Shown here: piece by piece, positions 50,434 through 60,164 of the stretch | Layout: each line of letters begins with the position of its first letter | How positions within the stretch are numbered: the stretch's first letter is position 1 | From: Paraburkholderia oxyphila NBRC 105797 | Lineage (GTDB): Bacteria; Pseudomonadota; Gammaproteobacteria; Burkholderiales; Burkholderiaceae | Reading direction: 5' to 3' | DNA length: 64,000 nt | Assembly: GCF_000685075.1 (NCBI RefSeq) | Contig: NZ_BAYD01000053.1 | Location: forward strand, 1 to 64,000 | Translations under genes and position numbers: made by a program | Notes under the pieces: model-generated | Databases searched by the model: none | What the model saw: only the letters and a program-made list of their open reading frames with translations | What the model was told of the DNA's origin: nothing

Positions 50434-53379
50434 TCAATGGTCTTGTGTGGCTTTGCGCAGGCGACGCGCGAACTCGCCGCGTCCCGCGAAATACGTCTGC
50501 ACGACGCGCTGGAGCATGCCGCCCACGCCCGTGCCGGTCACGCCGGGCAAGGCCTGCATGGGCGAGAACTGCGGCAGCGTATGATCGGCGTCGTGCTCGG
50601 CGGGATAGATGCGCACGCGCACGTCGTACCACGCGGCCTGCCCCGTGATGGGATCGGAGTTCGACACGCGCCTGCCGCGTTGCGCTTGTGGTTGCGTATC
50701 CGGTATTTCGTCCGAGATCAGGTGATTGAGCAGGAAGCCGCGCTGCGACTCGTTGGCGTCCGGGCCGAGGTTCCACGCACCGGCCGCCTTGCCGATCGCA
50801 TTCCACGTCCACACCGTGCCCGGCTCCACCGCCTCGCTATAGCGCGCCATGCAGCGCACCTTGCCCCATTGCGATTCCACGTAGATCCACGCGCCGTCCT
50901 CGATGCCCTGCGCGGCGGCGGTGCCCGGATTCATGTATAGATAGTTCTCCCCATGAATCTGGCGCAGCCACGCGTTCTGCGAATCCCACGAGTGATACAT
51001 CGCCATCGGGCGCTGCGTGAGCGCCGCGAGCGGGTACTTCGCATGATCGGTGGCGGCGTGCTCGAGCGGCGCATGGTAGAACGGCAGCGGATCGAAATAC
51101 TGCTCCACGCGCGCGCGCAAATGGTCCGGCGGCTGACGCCCTTTGGTCTTGCCCTGGGCGGCCAGGCGGAACTTCTGCATCACGTCCGAATAGAGCGCGA
51201 TGATGATCGGCTCGTTGAACTTGCGAAAGCCCTTCTCGACCGCGAAGTCCAGATACGGCCCGTTGCAGTTGCGCATGTACTGCAGGGTCTCGGGCAGCGT
51301 GTAGTGATAGACGCAGTTGTGCTTCGCGTATTCCTCCCACTGCCGCGGATTGGGCTCGCCCACCAGCGCGTCCTTGCCATCCTTGCCGCGCCAGCCGATC
51401 AGGAAGCCCACGCCCGAGCCCGGCGCCGTCTGGTGATTGACGATGAAGTCGGGATAGTCGCGATACTTGCGCCCGCCCTCCGGCGTGGTGAAGGCCGGCA
51501 GCTTCAGGCGTCCCGCGAGCTCGACCAGCACTTCCTGGAAGGGCTTGCACTCGCCCGTCGGCGGCACGACGGGCACGCGCACGGAATCCACGGGGCCGTC
51601 GAACTCCGAGATCGGGCGGTCAAGCATCGACATCGCATCGTGGCGTTCGAGGTAGGTGGTATCGGGCAGGATCAAGTCGGCGAAGGCCGTCATCTCCGAC
51701 TGGAACGCATCGCAGACGACGATGAACGGGATCTTGTACTCGCCGTTCTCGTGCTTGTCCGCCAGCATCTTGCGGACTTCCACGGTATTCATCGACGAAT
51801 TCCACGCCATGTTCGCCATGAAGATCAGCAGCGTGTCGATCGGGTACGGGTCGCCGCGCCACGCGTTGGTGATCACGCTGTGCATCAGGCCGTGCACGGC
51901 GAGCGGATACTCCCACGAGAACGCCTTGTCGATGCGCACCGGGCCGCCGTTTTCGTCGATGAACAGATCCTCGGGCGCGGCGGGCCAACCGAGCGGACCA
52001 TTGGCGAGCGGCGTGTTCGGCTTGACGTCCTCGGGCTTGTTGGGCGGTTTCGCCGATGGCGGCACGGCACGCGGATACGGCGACTTGTGGCGGAAGCCGC
52101 CCGGCCGGTCGATCGTGCCCATCAGCGACATCAGCACGGCCAGCGCGCGGATCGACTGAAAGCCATTCGAATGCGCCGCGAGGCCGCGCATCGCATGAAA
52201 CGCGATCGGCACGCCCGTGACGGTTTCGTGCGTCTCGCCCCACGCGTCGGTCCAGCGGATCGGCAGCGTGATCTTCTGGTCGCGCGCCACTTCGGCCATT
52301 TCGCGCGCGAGCCGGCGGATCGTATCGGCGGGAATGCCGGTGATTTCCGCGGCCCATTCCGGCGTGCAGTCGGCCATGCGCTCGCGCAGCAGCGCGAACG
52401 CGGGCGCGACGCTCGTGCCGTCCTCGAGCGTATAGCGCCCTTCCAGCGCCGGCCGCGCGCCCGGCGTGTGATGCGGCACGGCACGCTGCGTTTCGAGGTC
52501 CCACCACATGTGGTTCTGCGGGAAGAGCGCGTTGCGTTCCTCCACGCCAGGGTCGCGCACGAAGAGGCCATACGCGTCGCTTTCCGCGCGCATGTCGAGC
52601 AGTTCGGCGCCGTTCGTGTAGCGCGCGACGAACTCGTGATCGTAGGCGCCGTTTTCGATCAGCTCGCGCATCAGCGCCATGAAGAGCGCGCCGTCCGTGC
52701 CGGGACGGATGGGCACCCATTCGTCGGCAATGGCCGCGTAGCCGGTACGCACCGGATTGATGGCGATGAAGCGGCCGCCCGCGCGCTTGAACTTCGAAAG
52801 CGCGATCTTCAGTGGATTCGAGTGATGGTCCTCCGCCGTGCCGATCATGAAGAACAGCTTCGCGCGGTCGAGGTCGGGGCCGCCGAACTCCCAGAACGAG
52901 CCGCCCATCGTGTAGATCATGCCGGCCGCCATGTTCGCCGAGCAGAATCCGCCATGCGCCGCATAATTAGGCGTGCCGAACTGTTTGGCGAACAGGCCGG
53001 TCAGGGCCTGCATCTGGTCGCGCCCGGTGAAGAGCGCGAACTTCTTGGGGTCGGTGGCGCGCAGGTGGGCGAGGCGCTTCTCCAGCACGTCGAACGCGAC
53101 GTCCCACGAGACCGGCTCGAATTGTGCGGTGCCGCGCTCGGCGTCGCGCTTGCGCATGAGCGGCTGCGTGAGGCGCGCCGGCGAATACTGCTTCATGATG
53201 CCCGACGAGCCTTTCGCGCAGATCACCCCCTGGTTGAGCGGGTGCTCCGGATTGCCGTCGATGTAGCGAACCTCGCCGTCGCGCAGATGAACGCGAATAC
53301 CGCATCGGCAAGCGCACATGTAGCAGGTCGTGGTCTTGACTTCGAGCTGCTCATTCTGGGTGCGGGCCTTGTGCTCCAT
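50434..53379 (-). CDS. soeA: Molybdopterin oxidoreductase, probable cytoplasmic sulfite dehydrogenase subunit A
   Basis: 981 residues. An N-terminal 4Fe-4S motif (Cys19, Cys22, Cys26, Cys54, spacing C-x2-C-x3-C-x27-C) is followed by the molybdopterin guanine dinucleotide domains (GRDQMQALTGLFAKQFG, GTAEDHHSNPLKIALSK, and the C-terminal dinucleotide-binding domain). There is no twin-arginine signal, so the enzyme faces the cytoplasm. That, with the B and C subunits, fits SoeABC, which oxidises sulfite to sulfate, better than the exported DMSO or thiosulfate/polysulfide reductases. GGAGG precedes the ATG. Substrate is inferred from family type. Confidence 0.75.
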   Translation of the reverse strand: MEHKARTQNEQLEVKTTTCYMCACRCGIRVHLRDGEVRYIDGNPEHPLNQGVICAKGSSGIMKQYSPARLTQPLMRKRDAERGTAQFEPVSWDVAFDVLEKRLAHLRATDPKKFALFTGRDQMQALTGLFAKQFGTPNYAAHGGFCSANMAAGMIYTMGGSFWEFGGPDLDRAKLFFMIGTAEDHHSNPLKIALSKFKRAGGRFIAINPVRTGYAAIADEWVPIRPGTDGALFMALMRELIENGAYDHEFVARYTNGAELLDMRAESDAYGLFVRDPGVEERNALFPQNHMWWDLETQRAVPHHTPGARPALEGRYTLEDGTSVAPAFALLRERMADCTPEWAAEITGIPADTIRRLAREMAEVARDQKITLPIRWTDAWGETHETVTGVPIAFHAMRGLAAHSNGFQSIRALAVLMSLMGTIDRPGGFRHKSPYPRAVPPSAKPPNKPEDVKPNTPLANGPLGWPAAPEDLFIDENGGPVRIDKAFSWEYPLAVHGLMHSVITNAWRGDPYPIDTLLIFMANMAWNSSMNTVEVRKMLADKHENGEYKIPFIVVCDAFQSEMTAFADLILPDTTYLERHDAMSMLDRPISEFDGPVDSVRVPVVPPTGECKPFQEVLVELAGRLKLPAFTTPEGGRKYRDYPDFIVNHQTAPGSGVGFLIGWRGKDGKDALVGEPNPRQWEEYAKHNCVYHYTLPETLQYMRNCNGPYLDFAVEKGFRKFNEPIIIALYSDVMQKFRLAAQGKTKGRQPPDHLRARVEQYFDPLPFYHAPLEHAATDHAKYPLAALTQRPMAMYHSWDSQNAWLRQIHGENYLYMNPGTAAAQGIEDGAWIYVESQWGKVRCMARYSEAVEPGTVWTWNAIGKAAGAWNLGPDANESQRGFLLNHLISDEIPDTQPQAQRGRRVSNSDPITGQAAWYDVRVRIYPAEHDADHTLPQFSPMQALPGVTGTGVGGMLQRVVQTYFAGRGEFARRLRKATQDH

Positions 53380-53671
53380 CGTTCCTCCCGGTCCGCCTGC
53401 GATGAGGGCGGCAGTTGTGTGATTGCCCTCTCATCGTATAAACCCCGTCAACATAATAAAAGTCGCGATTCGCGATCTGTTCTATCGGCTGGCCTTATGG
53501 TTGGTGGCTGGGCCCGCGCTTGGCCCGCGCCTGGCTCGCGTTTTGGCCCCCACGTTGGCCGGCCGTGGGGCTGGCATCCGCCCCCGGTAAGGTCTGCTTG
53601 CGCCGGCGTCGCGCCCAGATCGAGCGCGCGCCGGGTCTTCGTCTGGAGAATGGCGCTGCTCGCCTGCCGGC
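53380..53671. promoter_or_regulatory. Upstream region of soeABC
   Basis: About 290 bp without a gene. Near the soeA side is an AT-rich segment, and TCGCGA-T-TCGCGA (53463-53475) is a candidate operator. The distal part is repetitive and GC-rich with several TTGGCC/CTGGC words. Confidence 0.4.
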
Positions 53672-54043
53672 CTACTCACCCATCGGCCGCTGCACCGAAA
53701 GCCGGTTGGTCACCGATTTCACGCCGGGCACGGTCTTCGCTATGGCCGCCACGCTGTCGATCTGGGCGGCGTCCGTGACCGTGCCGTTGAGCGTCACGGC
53801 GCCGTCGCGCGCCACGACGCTGATGTTGCCGGCATCGATCTCCTTGTGCTTCGCCAGCGCCGCATAGACTTTGCGGCTCAGCGCGCGGTTCGCCTTTCTC
53901 ACCTCTTTGGCCGTGGAGGCGGCAGGCGCCGCCGATGCGCCCGCCGTCTCGCTACCCTGGGCCCAGACGGCCACCGACCCGCTTGCCAGCAACGCTGCGA
54001 CCGAGGCAGCCATAGCAATACGCAGGAATCCTTTTTTATTCAT
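53672..54043 (-). CDS. Periplasmic BON-domain protein
   Basis: 123 residues with a signal peptide (FLRIAMAASVAALLASGSVAVWA). The remainder is one BON domain (KVYAALAKHKEIDAGNISVVARDGAVTLNGTVTDAAQIDSV then VPGVKSVTNRL). BON proteins bind membranes or phospholipids and often respond to envelope or osmotic stress. No partner is evident; it is followed by the porin gene 30 bp on (downstream on the minus strand it precedes none of the soe genes). Confidence 0.85.
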   Translation of the reverse strand: MNKKGFLRIAMAASVAALLASGSVAVWAQGSETAGASAAPAASTAKEVRKANRALSRKVYAALAKHKEIDAGNISVVARDGAVTLNGTVTDAAQIDSVAAIAKTVPGVKSVTNRLSVQRPMGE

Positions 54044-54073
54044 GGAAATGCTCCGGTTAGCCGAACAGCGGGA

Positions 54074-55198
54074 TCAGAAGGTATGGCGAATGCCGAGCAT
54101 CGCCGCGGTGGTCGAGACGCCCGGCGCGACGGGCTCGCCGTACGTGATCGTCTGGTTCATCGTGCCGTGGTTCGCCACGTATCCCACCTGAGCATAAAGC
54201 AGGGTGCGCTTGGACACGCCGTATTCCGCCCCGAGCGCGTATTCGCTCGAATGGTTCACCGAGTTGTTGCGGTCTTTCAGATAGTAGAAGCCGGAGGTGA
54301 CCTTGAAGAAGGGCGTGAACTGGTAGCCAAGGCCGCCCGAAATCATCTCATAGTCGGATTGCCCGGTGTTCGACGGATTCTTGCCGATACCATACGAAGC
54401 CGATACCGAAACCGAGTGGAACGTGTATTTCGCGCCCAGGTAGTAAAAGCGGTTGTTGTCGAGCCCGGTGGCCGGCGTGGTGGCCGCCAGGTTCGTATCG
54501 TGGGCGTTGTAGTAGACCGCGGCCAGGTTCAGGCCATAGTTCGAATACCGGAGCACGGCCGACTCGCGCGTGCCGCCCTGGATTTGCCCCGGCACGCCGC
54601 CCGGCGCGTATTCGAGCCCGACCGAAGCGCCGTAGAACTTCGGCGACTGGTAGACGATCGCATTGCTGTCGTACAGCGCGCCAATCGGCACGTTCGTGTT
54701 CGTGCCGCTCCACCCTGCGGCCTGGTTCAGCCCGAGCCACGCGCTCAAGATGCTGCCGAAGTACTGCGCGGCGCGCACGTCGGTGTCCGCCATCGCGTAG
54801 ATCATCGGCGTGTATTGCCGTCCCAGGTCGATCGAGCCGAACGGCCCCGACACGCCAACGGTCGTCTGCTGGTTGAAGATGGCCGTGCCGCCGGTCGTGT
54901 CCGCGAGGCCGAGCTTGCCGGTGCCGCTGTTGAACACCCCCTGCAGCCGGAAATTGACCTTGTAGCCGCCGCCGATGTCCTCGGTGCCCTTGATGCCCCA
55001 GAAGCTGGCATAGATGCCCGCGTCCTTCAACGCGAAGACGTGGCCCAGGTTCTTCGCGTTCGATGCGAACGATGTCGCGCCCGTGCTCTGATAGAACAGC
55101 CCCGTATCGATGGCGCCGTAAAGCGTCACCGACGATTGCGCGTGCGCCGCGCCGGCCATGACCGCGAGTACGGCCAGGACGCTCAACTTCCGTTTCAT
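54074..55198 (-). CDS. Outer-membrane porin (Burkholderia OmpC-like)
   Basis: 374 residues, signal peptide MKRKLSVLAVLAVMAGAAHA, mature start QSSVTLYGAIDTGLFYQS and C-terminal GIRHTF, all usual for trimeric Burkholderiales porins. It lies after the MFS transporter gene in the same direction (148-bp gap). It probably supplies outer-membrane entry for the substrate of the downstream catabolic operon, as the other porin does in the inositol block. Confidence 0.9.
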   Translation of the reverse strand: MKRKLSVLAVLAVMAGAAHAQSSVTLYGAIDTGLFYQSTGATSFASNAKNLGHVFALKDAGIYASFWGIKGTEDIGGGYKVNFRLQGVFNSGTGKLGLADTTGGTAIFNQQTTVGVSGPFGSIDLGRQYTPMIYAMADTDVRAAQYFGSILSAWLGLNQAAGWSGTNTNVPIGALYDSNAIVYQSPKFYGASVGLEYAPGGVPGQIQGGTRESAVLRYSNYGLNLAAVYYNAHDTNLAATTPATGLDNNRFYYLGAKYTFHSVSVSASYGIGKNPSNTGQSDYEMISGGLGYQFTPFFKVTSGFYYLKDRNNSVNHSSEYALGAEYGVSKRTLLYAQVGYVANHGTMNQTITYGEPVAPGVSTTAAMLGIRHTF

Positions 55199-55346
55199 GC
55201 TGTCTCCTCCAAACTATTGTCAAGGCCGCCTGTTTCTTTTGGGCCCGCTGTCTTCCTTCTAATCAACGGCTGTTTCTTATTGTTGTCTTGTTGTGGTTCT
55301 TTCCGATCGATCGCTGCCGTTTGTTTCGGCTTGATTGCGGCAGCAT

Positions 55347-56657
55347 TCAAGGCTCGCGCTGCGGTGCCGCGATCCGCGCGAGATCGTTCGCGTAGTGGCG
55401 CTTGCCGAGCGCGAACAGCAGCGCCGAGCCGATCGCCGCGAACGGGATCCATTCCAGCGCCACATGCAAGCCCATGCGGTCGGCGATCATGCCCGCGATA
55501 ACAGGGCCTGCGGCGAGGCCGAGCAGGTTGTTGGCGAGCGCCCAGAGCGCCATGGCCGTCGCGTGAATCGAGGACGGCGTGAGCTCGGCCACCAGCGCAC
55601 CGGTCGGGCCGCACACGCCCGAGGCGAGGAACATGCCGATGCCGATCAGCGCGAGCTGCAACGGCCCCGGCGGCAGGTGGAACGCCGTGGCCATGGCCAC
55701 GCCCACCAGCACGCAATAGGCCACCGCCATCGTCCATTTGCGCGCCGGGTTGCGGCGGCTGATGCGGTCGGTCAGCACCCCGCACGTGATCATACCGATA
55801 CCCGAGGTGAGCACGAAGGCGGCGGCCAGCACGCTCGCCTGATCGATCCGCATCGCATAGGCGCGCACGAGATAGCTCGGCAGCCACGCGAACATGGCGC
55901 CGGGCAGGATCAGTTGCACGCCGCAGCCCAGATAGGCGAAGACCACGGATTTCGAGGCGAACAGCGCAAGCGCGAGGCCACGCGGCGTGAAGCGGGGCCG
56001 CGCGGCGCGCGCAACGCCGCCGGACGCGAGCGCGCGCTCGGGCGCGAGGCGCCGCTCGGTCACCACGAGGCGATAGATCGCGGCGAGCACGAGGCCGAAC
56101 ACCGCCATCGTGGCGAACGACCAGCGCCAGCCGAAATGCGCGGCCACGATGCCGCTCAACGCCATCCCGAGCATGGAGCCGAAGGCGCCGCCCGCGAGGA
56201 ACGAGCCCGAGAGCGTGGCGCGCAGGTGCGCCGGGAAGACACTGAGCACGACCGCGAGGCCGACGCTTCCGTATGCGGCCTCGCCCACGCCCACGAAGAA
56301 GCGCGCCGCGAACATTTGCCCATAGTTGGCGGACACCGCGCAGCCGAGCGTGGCGAAGCTCCAGAGCACGGCCATGAGGACGAGGCTTCTCACGCGGCCC
56401 CAGCGGTCCGCGAGAATCGAGAACGGGAAGGTGAGCAGGCCCACCATCACCGAGACCACGCTGCTAAGCGATCCTAACTGTGTATCGGTGAACAGCCATT
56501 CGGCCTTGAGCAGCGGAAAGACGGCGTTGAGCACCTGGCGCGACATGTAGTCGGCGAGCAGCAGGCCAAAGGTCAGTGCGAAGACACTCCAGGCGTAGGC
56601 CCGGGATACGGACGGTGCGCCCGCGTGGGCGTCTCCCAGCGCGGCGGTTGCATGCAT
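55347..56657 (-). CDS. MFS transporter (ACS-like)
   Basis: 436 residues from the ATG at 56657 with AGGAGAC upstream. Twelve predicted helices; the loop 2-3 motif ADRWGRVRSL and helix 4-5 features fit organic-anion MFS carriers. The DYMSRQVLNAVFPLLKAEW opening is like that of hexuronate/aromatic-acid carriers. It is the likely importer for the unknown substrate of the adjacent SDR/BKACE operon. The substrate class, a carboxylated compound, is an inference. Confidence 0.88.
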   Translation of the reverse strand: MHATAALGDAHAGAPSVSRAYAWSVFALTFGLLLADYMSRQVLNAVFPLLKAEWLFTDTQLGSLSSVVSVMVGLLTFPFSILADRWGRVRSLVLMAVLWSFATLGCAVSANYGQMFAARFFVGVGEAAYGSVGLAVVLSVFPAHLRATLSGSFLAGGAFGSMLGMALSGIVAAHFGWRWSFATMAVFGLVLAAIYRLVVTERRLAPERALASGGVARAARPRFTPRGLALALFASKSVVFAYLGCGVQLILPGAMFAWLPSYLVRAYAMRIDQASVLAAAFVLTSGIGMITCGVLTDRISRRNPARKWTMAVAYCVLVGVAMATAFHLPPGPLQLALIGIGMFLASGVCGPTGALVAELTPSSIHATAMALWALANNLLGLAAGPVIAGMIADRMGLHVALEWIPFAAIGSALLFALGKRHYANDLARIAAPQREP

Positions 56658-56680
56658 TCCCACTTTTGTCTCCTTAATTG

Positions 56681-57418
56681 TCAAGCATCGCGGCGCATGA
56701 GGCTGAAGCTCTGCGCGGTCGGTCCCGGCTCGGGCTGCGCGGCAAGAAACACCGCGAGCGGCGCGACGTCCTCGGGCGACTTGGCCCACTCGCCTTCGTA
56801 AGTGTTGCGCGCCAGCAGGTCGCCGGTCATCTCCGTGAGCACGGGGCCCGGAATCAGTTGATTGACGCTGATGTTGTGGGGCGCCAGCTCCTGGGCCAGC
56901 ACGCGCGTGAGCATCCAGAGTCCGGCCTTCGAGCAGGCGTAATCGGAAATGCCGGCCCTGCCTCGCTGCCCTTGACCGGACCCGATCGCAATGATCTTGC
57001 CGGCGCCGCGCCGCTTGAGCGCCGGCACCGCGGCCTTCGCGCAGTAGTAGGCGCCCACGAGGTTCACCTCGATGGTCGTGCGCCACGTTTGCGGGTCGCT
57101 CGCCTCGACCGTCTGCTGGCCGCCACCCACGCCCGCATTGATCACGACGATGTCGAGCCCGCCGAACGCCTGCTCGGTTTCGTTCACCATGCGCTCGACG
57201 CTCGCGAAGTCGGTGACGTCCGTGGCGAGCGCCAGCGCGCGGCCGCCCTCGGCCACGATCTGCGCGGCGCTCTCCTGCACCTGCCCCAACGAGCGCGCCG
57301 CGCAGCACACCGCCGCGCCCTGGCGCGCGTAGGCGAGCGCGATGGCCCGGCCGATCCCTCTGCCCGCGCCGGTCACGATGGCGACCTTGCCGCGCAGCTG
57401 CGGTTCTTGCGTCTGCAT
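56681..57418 (-). CDS. Short-chain dehydrogenase/reductase (first)
   Basis: 245 residues. Cofactor motif TGAGRGIG at 16-23, NAGVGG at about 94-99 and the catalytic Tyr160 and Lys164 (YACSK). The usual catalytic Ser position is taken by the GSGQGQ stretch near 146-151. It oxidises or reduces a hydroxy/keto group with NAD(P). It lies in a run of co-directional catabolic genes, 50 bp after the second SDR and 23 bp before the MFS gene. Confidence 0.85.
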   Translation of the reverse strand: MQTQEPQLRGKVAIVTGAGRGIGRAIALAYARQGAAVCCAARSLGQVQESAAQIVAEGGRALALATDVTDFASVERMVNETEQAFGGLDIVVINAGVGGGQQTVEASDPQTWRTTIEVNLVGAYYCAKAAVPALKRRGAGKIIAIGSGQGQRGRAGISDYACSKAGLWMLTRVLAQELAPHNISVNQLIPGPVLTEMTGDLLARNTYEGEWAKSPEDVAPLAVFLAAQPEPGPTAQSFSLMRRDA

Positions 57419-57468
57419 TGTTGTCTCCGAATGTGTCTTTTATTGTTTGATGCTGTAGCGGGCGAGCG

Positions 57469-58317
57469 TCAAGCCGATTTTGCCTCGGCTGTTGCCTGAG
57501 GCTGCGCCGCGGCCCGAGTTTCGCTCACGCGTGTGCGCAGCACCGCGCGCAAGTCCTCGCCGTATCCCGTGAGCGCGCCACCGTCGACAGCGAGCAATTG
57601 CCCCGTGATGAGATCGGCGCGCGCGCTCGCAAGAAAACACACTGCTTCGCCGATGTCCTCCGGCGCACAGAAGCGTCCGAGCGGCACGACACGCTCGACG
57701 ATCGCCGCGCGACGCTCGGGCGTGGCATAGGTCTCGATGGCCGGGGTGAGGATGCCGCCGGGGCACACGGCGTTGACGTTGATGCGCAGGTCCGCGAGCT
57801 CCCAGGCGAGATGGCGCGTGAGCCCCGTGACCGCGTGCTTCGAAGCGGTGTATTCGACGCTGCTGAAGAACGCCATGCGCATGCCCGCAATCGAATCGAT
57901 GTTGACGATCTTGCCTTTGCCGCGTGCCGTCATGGCCGGCAGCACCGCCTGGCAGCAGAACAGGATGCCTTTGGCGTTCACGTCCATCACGCGGTCCCAG
58001 TTTTCCTCGGTGACGTCGCGCATGAATGAAGCCGTGCCGCCCACGCCCGCGTTGTTCACGAGGATGTCGATGGCGCCGAACGTGTCCTGCGTTTGCTCGG
58101 CCATCGCTTGCGCATCGGCCTTCTTCGTGACGTCCGCGCGAATCGCGAGCGCCTGTGCGCCGGACGCGACGAGCGCCGCCGCCACCTGCTGCGCGGCGTC
58201 GAAGTCGCGGTCCACGACGGCGATGCTGGCGCCCTCGCGCGCCATGACGCGCGCGATGCCAACGCCTGCGCCGCGGCCGGCGCCGGTGACGATTGCTGCC
58301 TTTCCTTCCAGCTCCAT
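57469..58317 (-). CDS. Short-chain dehydrogenase/reductase (second)
   Basis: 282 residues. TGAGRGAG at 11-18, NNAGVGG at 88-94, catalytic Tyr156 and Lys160 (YTASK) with Ser near 142. A C-terminal tail of about 25 residues, rich in Ala, extends past the core. It is a different enzyme from the first SDR (low similarity outside motifs), so the pathway may have two oxidation steps. It lies 78 bp after the hydrolase gene. Confidence 0.85.
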   Translation of the reverse strand: MELEGKAAIVTGAGRGAGVGIARVMAREGASIAVVDRDFDAAQQVAAALVASGAQALAIRADVTKKADAQAMAEQTQDTFGAIDILVNNAGVGGTASFMRDVTEENWDRVMDVNAKGILFCCQAVLPAMTARGKGKIVNIDSIAGMRMAFFSSVEYTASKHAVTGLTRHLAWELADLRINVNAVCPGGILTPAIETYATPERRAAIVERVVPLGRFCAPEDIGEAVCFLASARADLITGQLLAVDGGALTGYGEDLRAVLRTRVSETRAAAQPQATAEAKSA

Positions 58318-58395
58318 CGCGTTCTCCTCGCGAAAGTGCAGCGGGTCCGGCGTCCGCTCACGCGCGTTGAAGCAACGCGTGCGAGCGGGCGGGGG

Positions 58396-59067
58396 TCAGG
58401 CGCGGCGCGACGCGTCCAGCGCCTCTTGCGGCTCGCCCTGTCGGGATGCCTCGTTTGCCACGTCACGCGCCTGTGCGCGACGCTCGAGCGCGGCGATCAG
58501 GTCGTCGGCGCCGGGCCACTCGCCAAATCCGCTGGCCGGATTCAGGTGGCCGACGTTGCCGAGATCGACTACCTCGCTGCGCCACATGCGCGCGAGTTCG
58601 AGCACGCGCTCGTAGCGGGCGAGCGGGTCGTTGCGGCTCGCCGCGACGATCGAGGCGAACGGCAGCGGCGCGCGCGGCACCGGCAGCCATCCGCTCGCAT
58701 CGAGCGCTTCGAGCGTGGGATAGCCGTCGGGCATCGGCGCTTCGAAGTCCGGCGGCGCCGCCAGCAACACACCGGCGATCGCGTCGCCAGGCGCACGCGG
58801 GTAGCGTCGCGCCCAGTGCGCAATCATCACGCAGCCGCCGCTGTGCGCCACGATGATCACGGGCGTCTCGATGCGCGCGACCACGGCTTCGATCGCCTCC
58901 ACGCGCGCCGCGCAATCGAGATCGTCGCGGCCCATGGGCGGCACGACGGCTACCGGCCGGTCTTGCGCGCGCAAGCGCGCTTCGAGCAGCGTCTGCCAGT
59001 GCTGCGCGACGTGGTCGCGCAACCCCGGAACGATGACGATGGTGGGCTCGCGGCGCGCCATGGTCAT
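58396..59067 (-). CDS. Alpha/beta hydrolase, RBBP9/YdeN family
   Basis: 223 residues. The family opening PTIVIVPGLRDHVAQHWQT and the nucleophile elbow AHSGG (Ser76) fit the RBBP9/YdeN serine hydrolases; an Asp and a His (VDLGNVGHLNPASGFGEWP) complete the triad. Likely an esterase or thioesterase. The ATG overlaps the stop of the BKACE gene upstream, so the two are translationally coupled. Confidence 0.85.
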   Translation of the reverse strand: MTMARREPTIVIVPGLRDHVAQHWQTLLEARLRAQDRPVAVVPPMGRDDLDCAARVEAIEAVVARIETPVIIVAHSGGCVMIAHWARRYPRAPGDAIAGVLLAAPPDFEAPMPDGYPTLEALDASGWLPVPRAPLPFASIVAASRNDPLARYERVLELARMWRSEVVDLGNVGHLNPASGFGEWPGADDLIAALERRAQARDVANEASRQGEPQEALDASRRA

Positions 59068-60119
59068 GCCGCCGACTTCACGAGACCCAGACCCGCCGGC
59101 TTGCGGTTCGGCAAATAGCCGTTGGCAGCGAGCGTTTCTTCGGCATCCTTATAGAATGCGCCGATGCGGTAGATCTCGCGCGCCTCCTTGCCCGACGCCA
59201 CCTCGCGCCCGAGTTCGTGCGCCACGCGCACGCACTGCTCGATCTGCTCCACCGAGGTCATGCGCTGGCCATGCTGGCCGATGATCGTGTCCTCGATGCC
59301 GCAGCGCGGATGCAGGCCCATCGACATCGCCATCATGTTGAACGGCAGCACGTTCTTGAGCAGCGACTCCGCCGTGAGCGTGCAGCCCTGGGGCGCGCGA
59401 TGCACGAAGTTGAAGAAGTTGAACGGGTTCGGGCCGTCGAAGCCGCCGCCAATGCCGATCCACGTGAGGTTCAGCGGGCCGCGATAAGCGCCCTTGCGCA
59501 CGAGGCGCTCGAGCGTTTCCAGCGCATGGATGCCCGTCAACTGGAAATGCGGCTGGATGCCCGAGGCCTGCAGGCGGCGCAGATGCTCTTCCAGCCACTG
59601 CGGCCCCGCGGGCACCGTCATTTCGCTGTAGGCGGCCTGCAGCGCGGGGTTCGCGAGCGAGGTGCCCTCCAGATACTCGGGGTAGAGCAGCTCCATGATG
59701 TTCATCTGGGTGGTGTTGATCGCCACGGTCACCTGGTCGGGCTTCGGCTCGAGCTCCGCGAGCATGTGGCGCGTGTCGTCCGAGAGCCACTTCGCGGCCT
59801 GGCCGTCGTCTTCCGGCGCGAACGAGATCGAGCCGCCCACCTGGATGATCATGTCGGGCACCGCCGCGCGCACGCCCGCAATCAGTTCGTTGAACTTCGA
59901 GAGCCGCTTGGAGCCCTTGCCGTCCAGCTCGCGCACGTGCAGGTGCAGCACCGTCGCGCCCGCGTTGTAGCAGTCCACGGCCTTTTGCACCTGCTCTTCC
60001 ATCGTGACGGGAATGTCCTCGGGGAAGTCTTCAGGCATCCATTCGGGGCCGTACGGCGCAACCGTGATGACCACCTTCTCCATGTTCTCCGGGTGCAGCG
60101 AATCGTCGAAAAATTGCAT
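59064..60119 (-). CDS. BKACE (beta-keto acid cleavage) enzyme, DUF849 family
   Basis: 351 residues from the ATG at 60119. The zinc-binding HLH pair is at 59-61 (TVLHLHVRE). NLTWIGIGGGFDGPNPFNFFNF and MGLHPRCGIEDTI are typical of the 3-keto-5-aminohexanoate cleavage family. Such enzymes condense a beta-keto acid with acetyl-CoA and split it to acetoacetate and a CoA thioester; substrates vary among the family (KAH, dehydrocarnitine, others). The substrate here cannot be read. It is coupled to the hydrolase and preceded by the dioxygenase gene by 45 bp. Confidence 0.85.
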   Translation of the reverse strand: MQFFDDSLHPENMEKVVITVAPYGPEWMPEDFPEDIPVTMEEQVQKAVDCYNAGATVLHLHVRELDGKGSKRLSKFNELIAGVRAAVPDMIIQVGGSISFAPEDDGQAAKWLSDDTRHMLAELEPKPDQVTVAINTTQMNIMELLYPEYLEGTSLANPALQAAYSEMTVPAGPQWLEEHLRRLQASGIQPHFQLTGIHALETLERLVRKGAYRGPLNLTWIGIGGGFDGPNPFNFFNFVHRAPQGCTLTAESLLKNVLPFNMMAMSMGLHPRCGIEDTIIGQHGQRMTSVEQIEQCVRVAHELGREVASGKEAREIYRIGAFYKDAEETLAANGYLPNRKPAGLGLVKSAA

Positions 60120-60164
60120 GTCTTCCTCCAGTGTTCTGATGTTGCGTAGAGGCCAATGAGCCAA

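Noticed and set aside
50434..53379. Periplasmic DMSO, thiosulfate or polysulfide reductase
   Set aside because: No twin-arginine signal is present at the N-terminus, which those exported enzymes need.
59064..60119. Lysine-fermentation 3-keto-5-aminohexanoate cleavage enzyme
   Set aside because: The other lysine-fermentation genes are absent; the BKACE family covers many beta-keto acids.
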